Source of the DNA: Purshia tridentata | Taxonomy: Eukaryota > Streptophyta > Magnoliopsida > Rosales > Rosaceae | Direction: 5' to 3' | Assembly (NCBI GenBank): GCA_003254885.1 | Contig: QANT01004241.1 | Coordinates: 1-47,641 of the forward strand | DNA: 47,641 nucleotides | Part shown: positions 1-12,081 of the stretch, one piece after another | Layout of the letters: each line of letters opens with the position of its first letter | How positions within the stretch are numbered: position 1 is the first letter of the stretch | Position numbers and translations under genes: made by a program | The notes under the pieces: generated by a model | The model's input: the letters and a program-made list of their open reading frames with translations, nothing else | Database searches by the model: none | Told to the model about the DNA's origin: nothing

Positions 1-405
1 ACCAGTTTTATTCATTTATCATAGATTTCTAAATAGATTTTAAGAGGGTGATTTACATAGACCTGGGAGTGGATTTTATGAAATATTTTAAAACTAGGAG
101 ATTTCAAAGAGAAAGCTTGAATTTAAAGGATTTTGAAACGGTTAAATTGTTTTCAAACTTTTATCCTTGTTTTTGGTCCACTCACTTCACGTTTTCTTCC
201 TTTGGCCCTTTTTTTTTATAACTCTTTCCCCCATGTGTTAGAAATCATCAAGGTCAGGCCGCACCACATTGAGGCACCAATCTTTCACCTTCCGATCATT
301 GGTAACTCGGGCACCATGACTTCCTTAAACTAGTTTATATTTTGATGTTGTAACTTAATTAATTATGTTCTGAGTACCCTGAGTTTGGGTGAATAAGGTT
401 ATTGG
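1..405 (+). repeat. diverged partial LTR of the same or a related family
   Basis: This stretch at the window edge resembles the 3' third of the long LTRs at 411-3480 and 3953-6812. It shares the 'accagttttat ... tttatca' start, then 'gtggattttatgaaa', 'aaaactaggagattt' and the 'tccactcac' block in the same order. After about 240 the similarity becomes patchy. It is either an older, truncated copy or a related family. No coding sequence is seen here. Confidence 0.5.
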
Positions 406-410
406 GTGGG

Positions 411-3400
411 TGTAACGACCCGTACCTTTTAAGTAAATTCTAATAGGGCCCAAAGTTGACTTTTTGTTCTAGTAAGATTTTAATTTTGACCTTGGGTTCG
501 TTAGGAGGGTCTTGAGCTCACGAGTTCATTGACACGCGGCGTGGGTTATTTAGAGCTACGGTTAGAAAGTTATGAACGTGACAAGTGACCCAAAAGTTGA
601 CTTTTTAAATTACTTGGAGTTCAAATTTGACTTTGACATGGTTTCGTAGAGCTCGACTCCACGAGTTCGTAGACACGTAGCATGCATCGTTTAGAGCTAT
701 AGTTTGAGAAATACGGAGGTTCAAAGTGAGAGGCAAACTTGTAATTATGATGAAATGGCATTTAAAATTCCAGAAATTTCTAGAATTCTCTCTCTCCTTC
801 TTATTTCTTCCCCACACACAGCCCACCCCGGACCCGCAGGCCATCTTCTTCTCCCCTCTCCACTTTACGCGACCACCCAGCCCATTCCGACCAACCCAGA
901 CCCACCGACGACGTCGCCAGTCACCGGCCAGCGACCTCACCCTCCTCTCGCCGCCCCCAGCCTCTTTCTCTTCTCTTTCCCGAGATCGCTTTCTCCCCCT
1001 GCATGTGACACGCGTGACCCGCGTGACGACCCAGCACTCTTTCGACCAACCCAGCCCCCATCGGCAACTCCCCAGCCGCCGACCGTCCTCCCCCGAGCTC
1101 GCCCATGCCAGCCAGCCTCCTTCCAGCACGGAACGACGTCGGAAAACACGCAGCTCGCTGTCCCTGTTGCTCACGGATTTTGGCTAGCTCTGGCCTACGA
1201 TTACTTCAATTTTAGGTGGGTTTTTCTCCTCTCCTTGTTGGCTTTCTTTCCCTTTTAGTTTGGATGTTCAATTTTGAGTATTTTGGAAGATTGAAATTTG
1301 GGGGATTTTGAGATCATTCGGATTTGGCCTTGTTTAAGTGGAATTGTTGGTTGTGTTGTGTAATTATGAGATTTAGTATGGATTTGGGGTGATTTGGGAC
1401 TTGTTTGATTGTTTGATTTTGAGGATTTTGGAACTTGGATTTTTGGGAGATTATGCCAATTCGGAATTTTATTTAATTGAGGATAATTAAAAGTTCTATG
1501 GTGTAATTGGTGGTTATGGTATGAAATTGGAGTGAATTGGAACTTGAATTGAGGAATTATTGTGAGAAATTAGAAACTTGGGAATTAGGGATTTGGAAAC
1601 CATGTTACATCTCTTGGAATCTTTGATTTTGGGTGATAACTTGAGGTGGTTTTAATTAATTTCCAAACTTAGAAACCTTTAATTGTGGTTTAGAACGGTT
1701 AATTTGAAGAATTTGGAGAATAGTGATTTTTGAGGTGAATTTAGACTCTAGTTAAGCGGGTTTCTAACCTTGGTTTGAGTGGAAGCGTTTTGGGTCAACA
1801 ACATCTCAATTTATTTTTTATTGGAGAACTTTTGGATGCCCAAAACGACCCTTGGACGAACCCCAGTTGTGGTAGGTGGTAAATAGGAATTTAATGGAGC
1901 TTTTGGCGGACTAAAAAGTTGGTTGACGTTGGAATTTGAGCCGGGAGTGATTACTAATCTTTTGACCATAAAGGATTAGAGAATTGGGGCACTTACTTAC
2001 TTGCGTTTTAGTTACCTTTAAGTCAAGTCTAATTTCGCGTTTTGTTTTCTCTAATTGTAGGCGACAATCCCGAAACTCAAGGCGATCTGACGGAGAATCA
2101 AGACTAGGCTACTTCATAGTGAATGGACTTTGTTTATGAATTGTTTATGGATTTTATGATTTAATTAATATTTCTGGTTTGAGTTTATTTGAGCTCTGAT
2201 TTATTTAAATTAGAAATATTATTTGGTTTGCAAGTTTAGTTTACGGATTTCTTAAATAAGTTTGACTTAGACGTTGGGTTTGGAATTTGTTATACCGGAT
2301 TTTATGCTTTGACTAGACAAGGAAATTCAAAAGATGTTTTCATGCTTGAGTTTGAGAATACATTGTGTTTCAATGGGCTCTTGTGCCAAGGATTTATTAG
2401 TCGTGGTTTTTGAGAAATGTTAAGTATTTTATATCTTAGGAAAGAATTTCTGAAATTTATAGTTTCAAAGCACCCTGTTGGTATCCAGTTCAGCATATTA
2501 GTTCAGATAGGTCTTTGGGACCCATTACGGCACACACGTAGGCTTTGGGCCGTGTGCTGGGATGCCTTGCCCTTTGGGGGTGACCCTGCATGCACATATG
2601 GTAGTTTTTTGGCCCTGCATGTGTATGACAGACTCCGGCTCTGCACATGTACGGCAGGATTATGGGCCCTGCATGCTTACGGTAATTTGTGGGCCTTACG
2701 CATGTACGGCATGATTATTGCCCTGCATGCGTACGGTAGGTTGTGGGCTCTGCACATGTACATCAAGATTGCTGGATATTGGATTGGGTGAGAGGTTTAT
2801 TTTTCAAATTAGTTTACAAGATAATTCTTGGTTGATACAGATTCAGTGCTTATTTGTTAAAATGGGAGCTTGACCAGTTTTATCAATTTATCAGAGTTTT
2901 CAAAATGGATTTCAGATGCGGATTTTTACTTAGAGTTTTCAGTGGATTTTATGAAAGTGATTTAAAACTGGGGGATTTTAAAGAGAGACGTGAGGTCTTG
3001 GTGCCAAGTTACTTCTATAGTTGCCATAGTCAATGGATTTTTATAATTTAAGTTTAAATGTTTCTTATCTTCGTCCACTCACTGAGTCATCTCACTAGTT
3101 TTCCCTATACTGTTGTTTTAAATTTTTTCCCCAGGTTGTAGCGGTGGAAGAGCCAAGGACGTCGAGGCAAACTATGGAACTTTTGTGATTTATAGGAATT
3201 AGCTATTCTTGTAAATTTTATTTCTTTAGTTAAACTTGTAGCACCGCTCTGATAATCTAATTGGATACTTAATGAATTTGTTTTGAACTTTGGGTCGGAG
3301 ACCCCTTGTTTGTGGTAGAGGCGCTGAGTGTTTAGAAGTGCTTTTGCAGGTCTTCTTGGAGAAAGGGTTAGTTCAATTTCAGGAGAGGTTCTTCCGAATT

Positions 3401-3480
3401 TTCGGTAGGATTTTCCTTGATATTGGATTCCTGCAAGACCACTTCGAGTTTCAGGGTGGAAATCGGGGTCGGTCCTATAA
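411..3480 (+). mobile_element. solo LTR, copy A of a ~3 kb LTR family
   Basis: The element starts with TGTAACGACCCG and ends with CCTATAA, a decayed form of the CCTGTCA terminus seen in copies B and C. The 5-bp sequence GTGGG flanks it exactly on both sides (406-410 and 3481-3485), which is a perfect target-site duplication. There is no internal gag-pol, primer-binding site or second LTR, so this is a solo LTR left by LTR-LTR recombination. It contains a GC-rich leader-like stretch (about 820-1200), a tandem array (2583-2770) and blocks shared with copies B and C. The TGTAAC start and the length suggest a Ty3/gypsy element, but the lineage is inferred only. ORFs in the GC-rich part are not conserved between copies and are not called as genes. 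Confidence 0.9.
2583..2770 (+). repeat. LTR-internal ~27-bp tandem array (copy A)
   Basis: Imperfect units of the type CCCTGCATGCGTACGGCAGG plus a short spacer are repeated about six times. The array sits just after a conserved block that can pair CACGGC with GCCGTG (copies B and C) around a GGCTTTGGG core. The equivalent arrays in copies B and C show that it belongs to the LTR. Confidence 0.8.
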
Positions 3481-3485
3481 GTGGG

Positions 3486-3947
3486 TAAACTACACTATCC
3501 CAAATTATGGTTTGTAACATTAGTTGCCTTTGGGCAGTTTTCTTGTAGTTAACATGAGAGAACAAAACAAATACCTAATTACTAGATTAGTTGGAAGCTT
3601 GCCTTGATGGATAATTGACTTTAATTCTTAGCCCAAGCATTAAACACTTGAGTTGTGTTGCCTTTGTGAAAGCTAAACGAATATGGTTTTGTCTTAATTG
3701 ATATTTGTACCTATTTGGACTGAAATTTTGCCGTTAGGCCAAAATATATTAAAGCTGCAATTCGACGACTGGAGTGAGTTTGGATTGAAATTATATGATA
3801 GATGCTCTTGTGCAGCTTAATTTAATATAAATTTACGTTGCGATTTCAAGGCTGAGTTCTAGTACAACTTCTACTCAAATTAGGCCTAGCCCGACGGCCA
3901 AGTAAAGCCAAAGATTGGGCTTTTAGATAATTTATATCATTATGTTG
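3486..3947. other. spacer between solo LTRs A and B, no gene seen
   Basis: About 460 bases of unique-looking AT-rich sequence separate the two solo LTRs. It has no convincing ORF, no primer-binding site and no gag-like sequence, so A and B are not the two LTRs of one element. Their different target duplications (GTGGG and ATTCT) support this. Confidence 0.7.
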
Positions 3948-3952
3948 ATTCT

Positions 3953-6812
3953 TGTAATGACCCATGCCTTTTTAAGTACATTATAATACGGCCCAAAGTT
4001 GACTTTTGGTTCTAGTAAGATTTTAGATTTGACCTTGGGTCTGTTAGGAAGGTCTTGAGCTCACGAGTTCATTGACACGTGGCATGGGTTATTTAGAGCC
4101 ATGGATAGAAAGTTATGAACGTGAGAAGATACCAAAGTTGACTTTTTAAATTGCTCGGATTTTAGAGTTGACTTTGACATGGTTTCGTAGAGCTCGACTT
4201 CACGAGTCCGTAGACACGTAGCAAGCGTCATTTGAAGCTACGGTTTGAGAAATACGGAGGTTCAAAGTGAGGGGCAAACTTGTAATTTCGTTGAAATGGG
4301 TTTAAATTTCCAGAAAATTCTGAAAATTTCCCCCCTCTTTTTTATTTATCTCTCCTCTCCTCTTCCCATGCGAGAACAGCCCCCCCTTAGCCTTTCTCCC
4401 CTGTGCGACCACCCAGCCCCTCCGGCGACACCTCCCACCGCCGACGAGCCTCTCCAGCCGCTTCTCCGGCCAGCCCAGCCCTTCCTACCGACGGCCCAGC
4501 TCCCTCCCTCTTCTCTCTTCTACTCTCCCTGTGCGCACGACTGGAGCTTGCAGGTCCGGTCACTTCCAGCGACCCTAGGCGGTGAAAAACCTCGTGAAAG
4601 CTTCTTCAGGCGTCAGTCGTTGCATTCTAGCCTTCCTCCTCGCCGGCCGTCGCTCCCACGCGCAGCAAGGAGCTCGGGAAGCCAGCTACGCCGCGAGCTT
4701 CCGGCCACGATTGGCCCAGGTTTTTGGTGAGTTTTCTCCCTCCTTTCATGGGCTTTCCTTCCCCACTAATTTGGTGGTTCATTTTTGAGGAATTGTGGCA
4801 AATTGAATTTTGGGGTTTGAGGCCATTTTCGGGTTTAGCTTGGGTCTTTGAAATTGAATCAAATTGTGGGACATTTTGAGTAATTTCCGTAATTAGAAAC
4901 CTTTAATCGAAGTTTGGAACGAGAAATTTGGGAAATTATTGAGGAAATTGGAAATTTGATTTTTGGTGCTTATGCCCATTTCGGGATTTCTAGAAATTTA
5001 AGGTGTTCATGGTGATTTAATTGAAATTGGATGTGATTTTCACCGTTAGGAATGATCTATTGATGTTTAGAATAGTTAATTTGAAGAAAATCGGAAAAAT
5101 GGTGACTTTGAGGTGAAATTGGACACTTTTTGGTTGTCGAAACGACCCCCGGACGACCCTCGGTCGAGTTGTGTAGTAATGAAGGTTATTGGGAGGAGTT
5201 TAACGGGATAAAAAAATGAGCTAGTGGCGTTGGGGTTGCGTCAAGAAGGAAAATAAGTGAGTTTAGGATTTAAATTTAGAATTTTGGAGTGTAAGGCCTA
5301 GAATGTGCACATGTGTTTTTACGACCTTAAATTGAATAGTATTCTAACATCTTGTCGTTCTCGTGTTAGGCGACACTCTCGAGTCCAGAGATGATCCAGT
5401 CGGAGACCAAAGCTAGGCTATCTCTGTGAGTGGACTTCGTTTCCTAAACTTGGTCTATGAATTCTTTATGAATTTCATGATTTAGTTCGTATTTATATTT
5501 TGAGTTTTAATTGAGTTTTATTAATTGAGAAATATTATTTGATTCTCGAGCATGGTTTGAGAATTAATGCTTGGAAATAAATTTGAGGTGCTTGATAACT
5601 ATTTTTCATGACGATTTATTTGAGCCGTTAGATTTTGGAAATGTTTTGGTTTCTCAAGTAAACATATTTGGTTTATTCGTATCTTGAAATATTAGAGGTT
5701 TGGTTATCGAAAAAGGATTTTATAATGATTTCACAGTATTGAAAAGTTATATGTTTTTATGGGTGAAAAGAGATTTATGGGAAAAAGATTTTCAAACCAC
5801 CTTTTGCAGTACCCTTCAGATTATCAGATTTCATAGGTCTTTGGGACCCATCACGGCACACACATAGGCTTTGGGCCGTGTGTCGGGATGCCTAACTCTT
5901 TGGGGGTGGCCCTACGTGCACGTATGGCAGGTATATTGGCCCTGCATATGTATGACAGACTCTGGCTCTGCACATGTACGGCAGGATTATTGCCCTGCAT
6001 GCGTATGGCAGGCTGTGAGCCCTGCGTATGTACAGCAGGCTATTGGCCATGCATGCGTACGACAGGTCGTGGGCCCTGCGTATGTACGGCAGGTTTGGTG
6101 GGTAACTGTTGGGTGAGAGGTTTCTTTGTCAAAACAGTTTACAAAATAATTCTTGGTTGATACAAATTTCAGTTTTTATTTAATATTTTGGGAGCTTGAC
6201 CAGTTTTATCAGTTTATCAGAGTTTTCAAAATGAATTTCAGATGCGGACTTTTTATATAGAGTTTTCAGTGGATTTTATGAAAGTGATTTTAAAACTAGG
6301 AGATTTTAAAGAAAGATATGAGGTCTTAGTGCTCAGCTATTTCTTCAGTTTACTGTAGTAACGGATTTTTATAATTTTAGTTAAATGTTTCTTATTTTCG
6401 TCTACTCACTGAGTTATCTCATTAGATTTATCCTTTGTTGTTGTTTTAATTTTTCCCCTAGGTTGTAGTGGTCGAGCGGTCGAGCCAAGGACGTCGAGGC
6501 AATCTAGTTAACTGGTGTAGTTTATAGGTGTTTAGTTATCTTTGTAAACCTCATTTTCTTAGTGAATTCTGTAGCCACATCTGATAATCTTTTGAATACT
6601 TAATTAATTAGTTTTGAAATTTGGGTCGGAGATCCTTTGGCTGTGGTAGAGGAGCTGTGGTGCTTAGAAGTGCTTTTGCAGGTCTTCGTGGAGAAAGGGT
6701 TAGTCCAATTTCAGGGGAGGTTCTGTTGAAATTTTGGTAGGATTTTCCTTGATATTGGATGCCCGCAGGATCACTCTGAGTTCCAGGGTGGAATTCGGGG
6801 AGGGTCCTGTCA
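3953..6812 (+). mobile_element. solo LTR, copy B of the same family
   Basis: The element begins TGTAATGACCC and ends GGGTCCTGTCA, the canonical TG...CA of an LTR. The 5-bp sequence ATTCT flanks it on both sides (3948-3952 and 6813-6817), a perfect target-site duplication. It is collinear with copy A through the 'ttgacttt' and 'gagctc' 5' blocks, the GC-rich leader region (about 4330-4720), the conserved 'ggcgaca' block near 5370, the tandem array and the 3' block from 6600. The 2860-bp length against 3070 bp in copy A reflects indels. There is no internal domain, so it is a solo LTR. Confidence 0.93.
5910..6092 (+). repeat. LTR-internal ~27-bp tandem array (copy B)
   Basis: This is the same array type as at 2583-2770. 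About seven imperfect units of a CCCTGCATGCGTACGGCAGG-like sequence have variable spacers. Unit number and sequence differ from copies A and C, so the array evolves faster than the rest of the LTR. Confidence 0.8.
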
Positions 6813-6817
6813 ATTCT

Positions 6818-8213
6818 AGCTTAGGTTGACTTCTATTTCGGCCAAATTATGAAATGAAGTAATATTTAAGTTGATTGCTCTTACGACCATTAACCTCGTG
6901 GACGACCGTATATATATAGCAAACTCACCTAGTTGATGGTCGTAGCCAAGCTTGATTGCGGATAAGCTATTCCATTAAGCAGGGAAGCAACCCATGTAGA
7001 CAAGGAAGCTTTGACCACGGCCTTTGGAGATGATTCAAAAGCATCATGGAAGTCAACTCAATGCATAACGAAGATGAGCCATGGCCGATGGCCTAATTAT
7101 GAACTTCCATATTCATTCTCTTCATATCAAGACCGCATTAATTTTTGGAATTTAATGCCAAAGATCAAGCCCAAGTCTATCCAAGCTGATTATGGGAAGA
7201 TTTTGAATTTTCTTGGAAACCAAGTCAAAAGGATGAGATCATATCTCATTAAAGCCGAGATCTTATCTTATTAAAGCTCAGAGATTGACTATGAGATATT
7301 TCTTTGAGGACGAGTAATGGCCTACCAAATTAGTGGTGTCTCTGAACCCTTTAAATATAAGCTATTGGAGAAGCACAAAAAAACCAATCAATCAACAATC
7401 AACAATCAAACCCCCAATCACAAATATCATTCAAGCTTTTTCAAGCTTCTCCGTTATCATGATTGAGTTTAGTTTTTCTTTTGTATTAGCTAGTTCTTGA
7501 GGGATTGAGGTTAATACCATGATTATTCTCATGAACTTATTAGGACTTTAATACTTTCTTTTTCTTTTGAAGTAATTAATAGATCGTTCTTGAGAAGATC
7601 TTATAGTTATTCTCAAAGGTTTAGTGTTCAAAACATTTGGTTTTTCTTCAAATTTCTTAGTTTTAATACGAATGTGATCTCTAATTTGCATATTGTTAGC
7701 TTAGGCACGTAATTAGGTTTGTTTTATGCACGTAATTAGATTTATCGTTTTATTTATTTTCCGCATAATCTCGATTTATTGCTTTCTTATGAGTAGGGTA
7801 ATTTAGATTATGTACTTTTATCGTTCACACTCGTATTAATTCTATTAAATTTTTAGAATTACCTTCATTTTGATTGCACCTTACTTTATCGCACCTTTTA
7901 ATTCTCGCAATTAGCTAGTTTTCAATTTCACTTTTGTTTCGTTTTACTTTTCTTTTATTAATTTCGCACCCATCATCCATACATTCATAGTCACCCACCA
8001 AATCACTTATATTTCTTCATGCCCTCCCAAAAGTCTTTGCACCATCAAGGTAGTGAGAACCCTTGTGGCTGAGATTCGTTCCTTCCTCGGTCCATGTTTG
8101 GTCGGAAGTTAGATTTACGCACATATCATCATATCGGCCTACAACCGCGTATTGGCACGCCCAATGCACATAAGAAGGACGCAGTTTCCTTAATCCGCGA
8201 CCTAATCAACACG
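6818..8213 (+). mobile_element. possible LTR/leader relic of another retrotransposon
   Basis: There is no gene here. A promoter-like TTTAAATATAA (7350-7360) is followed by a run of 'caatcaatcaacaatcaac', then a long T-rich leader. Further on comes 'attggcacgcccaatgcac' (about 8150), which looks like the region after an LTR. This arrangement is common in U3-R-U5 plus leader of plant LTR elements. No exact TG...CA ends, target duplication or coding domain could be fixed, so the call is tentative. Confidence 0.35.
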
Positions 8214-8908
8214 TAAACTGACAGGACCCTCCCCGAGTTCCACCCTTGAACTCAGGGTGACCCTGCGGGAATCCAATGTCAAGGAAAATTCTACCGAAAA
8301 TTCGGCAGAACCTCCCCTGAAATTGGACTAACCCTGAATTTCCTTTCTTTAGCAACCTGTAAATAACACTTCTAATCCAGCTTCCCTACCACAAACAGGG
8401 GTCTCCGACCCGTAATCATAAGAAAAAGGAACTAAGCAACGCTTGCGTTAACATTTGTGACATTTACACCGTGATAGTTCAACTACCGTAGGCAGTAATA
8501 ATTAAATAAGACATGGGTGGAAAATTTACAAGTCTCCAAAATATATGAGATCCTCGACGTTTCTCCTGCTCGACTGCACCACCACAGTTACCTGGGGGAA
8601 AATAAAAGAAACAACACGAGGTAAAAGGTGAGCCAAACCCAGTGAGTGGACAAAAATAAAATAGTCTTTACAATTAACCGAAAAATTTACATAAGGATTG
8701 CACAATTTTGCATGGAAAGCCCCAGTTTTTGAAATGGATTTAAAATGTTCGTTAACAAATCATTTGAACAAAACTAGTAAAATACTTTACGATTTCTCAA
8801 TTTGAAAGAACGAAAATTTCATAATGCATAACTCCAAGATTTTCTTCGCATAAACCAAATATTAAGATTTAAAACGAATATTCCGCTCGCTCCCAATTTT
8901 CCCCGTAT

Positions 8909-9046
8909 AGCCTGCCGTACATGCGCAGGGCCCACAACCTGCCGTACGCATGCAGGGCCAATAACCTGCCGTACATGTGCAGAGCCAGGGTCTGTCATAC
9001 ACATGCAAGGCCAATACTTCCTGCCGTACGTGCACGCAGGGTCACC
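8909..9046 (-). repeat. LTR-internal ~27-bp tandem array (copy C)
   Basis: Units starting CCTGCCGTAC, or variants of it, begin at 8911, 8938, 8965, 8991 and 9020, a period of 26-29 bp. This is the inverse of the arrays in copies A and B. It shows the unit length most clearly. Confidence 0.85.
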
Positions 9047-10110
9047 CCCAAAGGGCAAAGCATCCCGGCACACGGCCCAAAGCCTATGTGTGTGCCGTGA
9101 TGGGTCCCAAAGACCTATATAATTCCAATGTCCATAACGGGTACTAAGTGGGTGCTTATTAAAATCCAAAACCGTCCATCCAAAATCATTCGCAATGAAA
9201 TTAAATAATTCATTTGAAAACTTTCTTAAACTATGGAGAAATCGATAATTGTTCCCGAAACTTTACTTGAAAGTCGTTTTCCCAGAACCTCAAACATAAA
9301 TAAAAGTGATAAAAAATATTAATCCGTCTAACACATTTAATAAAGATCGAGATCCCGAAATCAACATTGATAAATGAAATTCATGTCCAAACAGCTCTCA
9401 AGATAAATAAAATTCAACTGTAAAACAAAATAAACTTTAAATAAAATAAAGTCCACTCACAGTCAAGGAGTCTAGTCTCGTTGCTCGGCTGGATCGCCCT
9501 CAATCTCGGGTGTCGTCCCTATAAGAAAAGAAATACGTTATTAGTTCCTCACTTAAAATGTCCGTCTATATCTAAAATTTGGGGTTTCGCTAATCTAAGT
9601 CTTTTCTATACCACCCAAGTTAATAGCCCGCTTAATAAGTCTAAAATCCACGATGATTCCTAAATTCCACGATTAACGGGTCGGACTAACCTCAACCCCA
9701 AACAAAGTGCCGTTTTCAACCCCAATTTCACCATTTCCGCCTTTTCCTTCGAACCCATCATTCCACACTCCAAATTTGATTTCTAAACAATGGAGATTAG
9801 CTAAAATACCACTAATTTATATCAATTCCCCAATTTTCTAGCAATCACCCCAAATAGCCATATTCTCATCCACCAATTCCCAATTTCTTACATTATTCCT
9901 TAAAGCCCATGGTTCTAGACCCCAATTAACATGTCCTAAGGTTGGGAATTAGTAATTTCAACTCCAATTTCGCACCCCAAGCCACTGATTTCCGAATTTC
10001 CAGATTTGGGGTTAAATCCCAATTTCTTCTCATGTCTAATTCCATCCCAATTACAGCCCCAAACTAAGGTAATTTAAATGTTAGAAGAGGGAGGGAGGAA
10101 ACCCACCTAA

Positions 10111-10441
10111 ATGGGCAAGAAAACGCCGGAAAAACTGGCCGGAAACTGGAGGTTGCAGCGGCTGGTGGTGTCCTCTCCGAGCAGCGGCGCGCGCAGGGGC
10201 TGGGCGTCGGCGTCGTGGGTCGTGGCGAGCTAGCGACGGCGGGAGGTGGCCGGTTGGTGGCTGGGTGTTGGTCGGTATGGGCAAGAAAACGCCGAAAAAA
10301 CTGGCCGGAAACTGGAGGTTGCAGTGGCTGGTGGTGTCCTCTCCGAGCAGCGGCGCGCGCAGGGGCTGGGCGTCGGCGTCGTGGGTCGTGGCGAGCTGGC
10401 AACGGCGGGAGGTGGCCGGTCGGTGGCTGGGTGTTGGTCGG
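10111..10441. repeat. 166-bp tandem duplication inside LTR copy C
   Basis: The segment from ATGGGCAAGAAAACGCCG at 10111 is repeated from 10277 with only about four or five differences, mostly transitions. It is very GC-rich and lies in the region equivalent to the GC-rich leader of copies A and B. Those copies show no such duplication, so it arose in this copy or in its immediate parent. Confidence 0.9.
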
Positions 10442-10949
10442 AGCAGCTGGACGAGAGGGAAGGGTATCATGCGAAGGGAAGAGGAGAGCTGATGTGCGGG
10501 CTGGGAGGGGGAGAAAGACATAAAAAGAAGGGAGAGAGGTTTCCAGAAAAATCTGGAATTTTTAAGGCTAAGTCACTTTATTTACCATTTTGCCACTCCC
10601 TTCACATGTCCATAACTTACAAACCGTAACTCCGTTTGACGCATACTTCGTGTCTAGGAACTCGTGGAGTCGAGCTCTACTTAACCACGTCAAAGTCCAC
10701 TCCAAGGGCCCTATAATTCAAAAAGTCAACTTTTGGGTCCTTTGCCACGTACAAAAGTTTCACACCGTCCCTCCAAACGGGACATGCCGCATGTCTATAA
10801 ACTCGTAAGCTCGAGGCCTTTCTAATGGACCCAAAGTCAAACATCAAATCCTATCCAAACTCAAAGTCAACTTTTGGCCCCAAAACCATATTAAAAATTA
10901 AAAATTTTTACCTTACGGAGTACGGGTCGTTACATAAATAGTGGAGCAA

Positions 10950-11753
10950 TACGATTAACTAAGTCCGAAACATCTCATAATATTCGACAAGTAACTATTG
11001 AAACTGCTAGTTCAACATTTGGCTGGAAATTCACCCAGTATTCGACAGTTAGTTACTAAAAAAGTGAGAATTATTCGATGAACTAGATCTGAAAAAAGTC
11101 ATTTTGTTCGATAACTTACTATCGAAACATCTAGTTCAACATTTGAACAGAAAATTCACCCAGTATTCGTCAGTTAATTACCGAAATGGTGAGAATCATT
11201 CGATGGACTACGTCCGAAACACCTTATATTGTTCGACAGTCAACTACCAAAACAGCATGAGGTTTAACATTTAGATGGAGAATTCACCCAGTATTCGACA
11301 GTTAAGTACTGAAATGGTGGAGCAATTCGATTAACTAAGTTCGAAACATCTCATATTGTTCGACAACTAACTATCGAAACGGCTAGTCCAACATTTGGCT
11401 GGAAAATTCACCCAGTATTCGACAGTTATTTACTGGAAGGATTAGAATAATTTGATAAACTACACCCGAAATACCTCATGTTGTTCGACAACTTACTATC
11501 GAACAGCTAGTCAATATTNTTGAATGGAAAATTCACCCAGTATTCGACAGTTAAGTACTGAAATGGTGAGAATGATTCGATGATATACTTCTGAGACTAC
11601 GAATATTGTTCGATAACTTACTATCGAAACAGCTAGTTTGTGGCTTCCATGGAAAAGTCACCCAGTATTCGACCATTAGTTATGGAAATGGTGAGAACAA
11701 TTCGATGAACTAATTTCGACAATATTGATATTGTTCGACAACGTGATATCGAA
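10950..11753. repeat. array of 20-bp dyads (TTCG-N12-CGAA), 3' side of the MULE gene
   Basis: About twenty copies of a 20-bp imperfect palindrome lie in 800 bases. Starts include 10950, 10983, 11041, 11074, 11107, 11166, 11199, 11232, 11294, 11326, 11359, 11418, 11451, 11484, 11543, 11576, 11609, 11668, 11701 and 11734. They come in triplets 33 bp apart, with about 59 bp between triplets, giving a repeat unit of ~125 bp. A good example is TTCGATAACTTACTATCGAA (11107). The same motif recurs at 15059-15294, so it belongs to the MULE. One undetermined base (N) is at 11519. Confidence 0.9.
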
Positions 11754-12081
11754 ACAGCTAGTTCAACATTTGGATGGAAATTTCACTCAGTCTCAAATGG
11801 AAATACTACACCAATATTTTGCCATATCTCAACTATTAAATGGTTCATACCCTATGCATGCAAAAGAAAAAACATAAATACATTACGGCTTCAAGTTCAA
11901 ATTTTGATGACCTAATATTGAATTTAATTATACAGCACGCACGACAAGTTACTACTATGCGGAAAACTACACCGAATTTACTCATACAAGTCGACAAGTT
12001 ACTACAAATAATTATGTATGCCGCACAATTAGCTCATTCTTGTACGAATAATTAGACATAAATGGTTCAATAAATCTAAAT

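Larger units (their letters stand above)
8219..10934 (-). mobile_element. LTR copy C of the family, inverted
   Basis: On the minus strand this copy starts TGTAACGACCCGTA (plus-strand end at 10934) and ends GGGTCCTGTCA (plus-strand start at 8219). It is collinear with copies A and B. The flanking 5-mers are TAAAC (8214-8218) and TAAAT (10935-10939), four of five bases matching, so the target duplication is imperfect or fortuitous. The right flank is MULE-associated dyad-array sequence, but the left flank is not. The left flank was therefore rearranged after insertion, or the target lay at the edge of the array. It carries its own copy of the ~27-bp array and a recent 166-bp internal duplication. 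Confidence 0.85.

Noticed and set aside
704..1258. Long proline/serine-rich ORFs on both strands in the GC-rich part of LTR A
   Set aside because: They lie inside the solo LTR, and equivalent frames are not kept in copies B and C. Pro/Arg-rich content follows from GC-rich DNA.
411..6812. Copies A and B as the two LTRs of one retrotransposon
   Set aside because: They have different perfect target duplications, and only 470 bp lie between them with no coding sequence.
7011..7274. 87-codon ORF
   Set aside because: No recognisable family, and it lies in retrotransposon-like leader/U3 sequence.
10064..10629. Overlapping ORFs of 75-146 codons on both strands in LTR C
   Set aside because: Their length comes from the 166-bp GC-rich duplication, a multiple-frame open region. 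No protein family is recognised.
10950..11753. CRISPR array
   Set aside because: The repeats are imperfect palindromes with diverged centres in a plant nuclear context, and the spacers are themselves repeated every ~125 bp.
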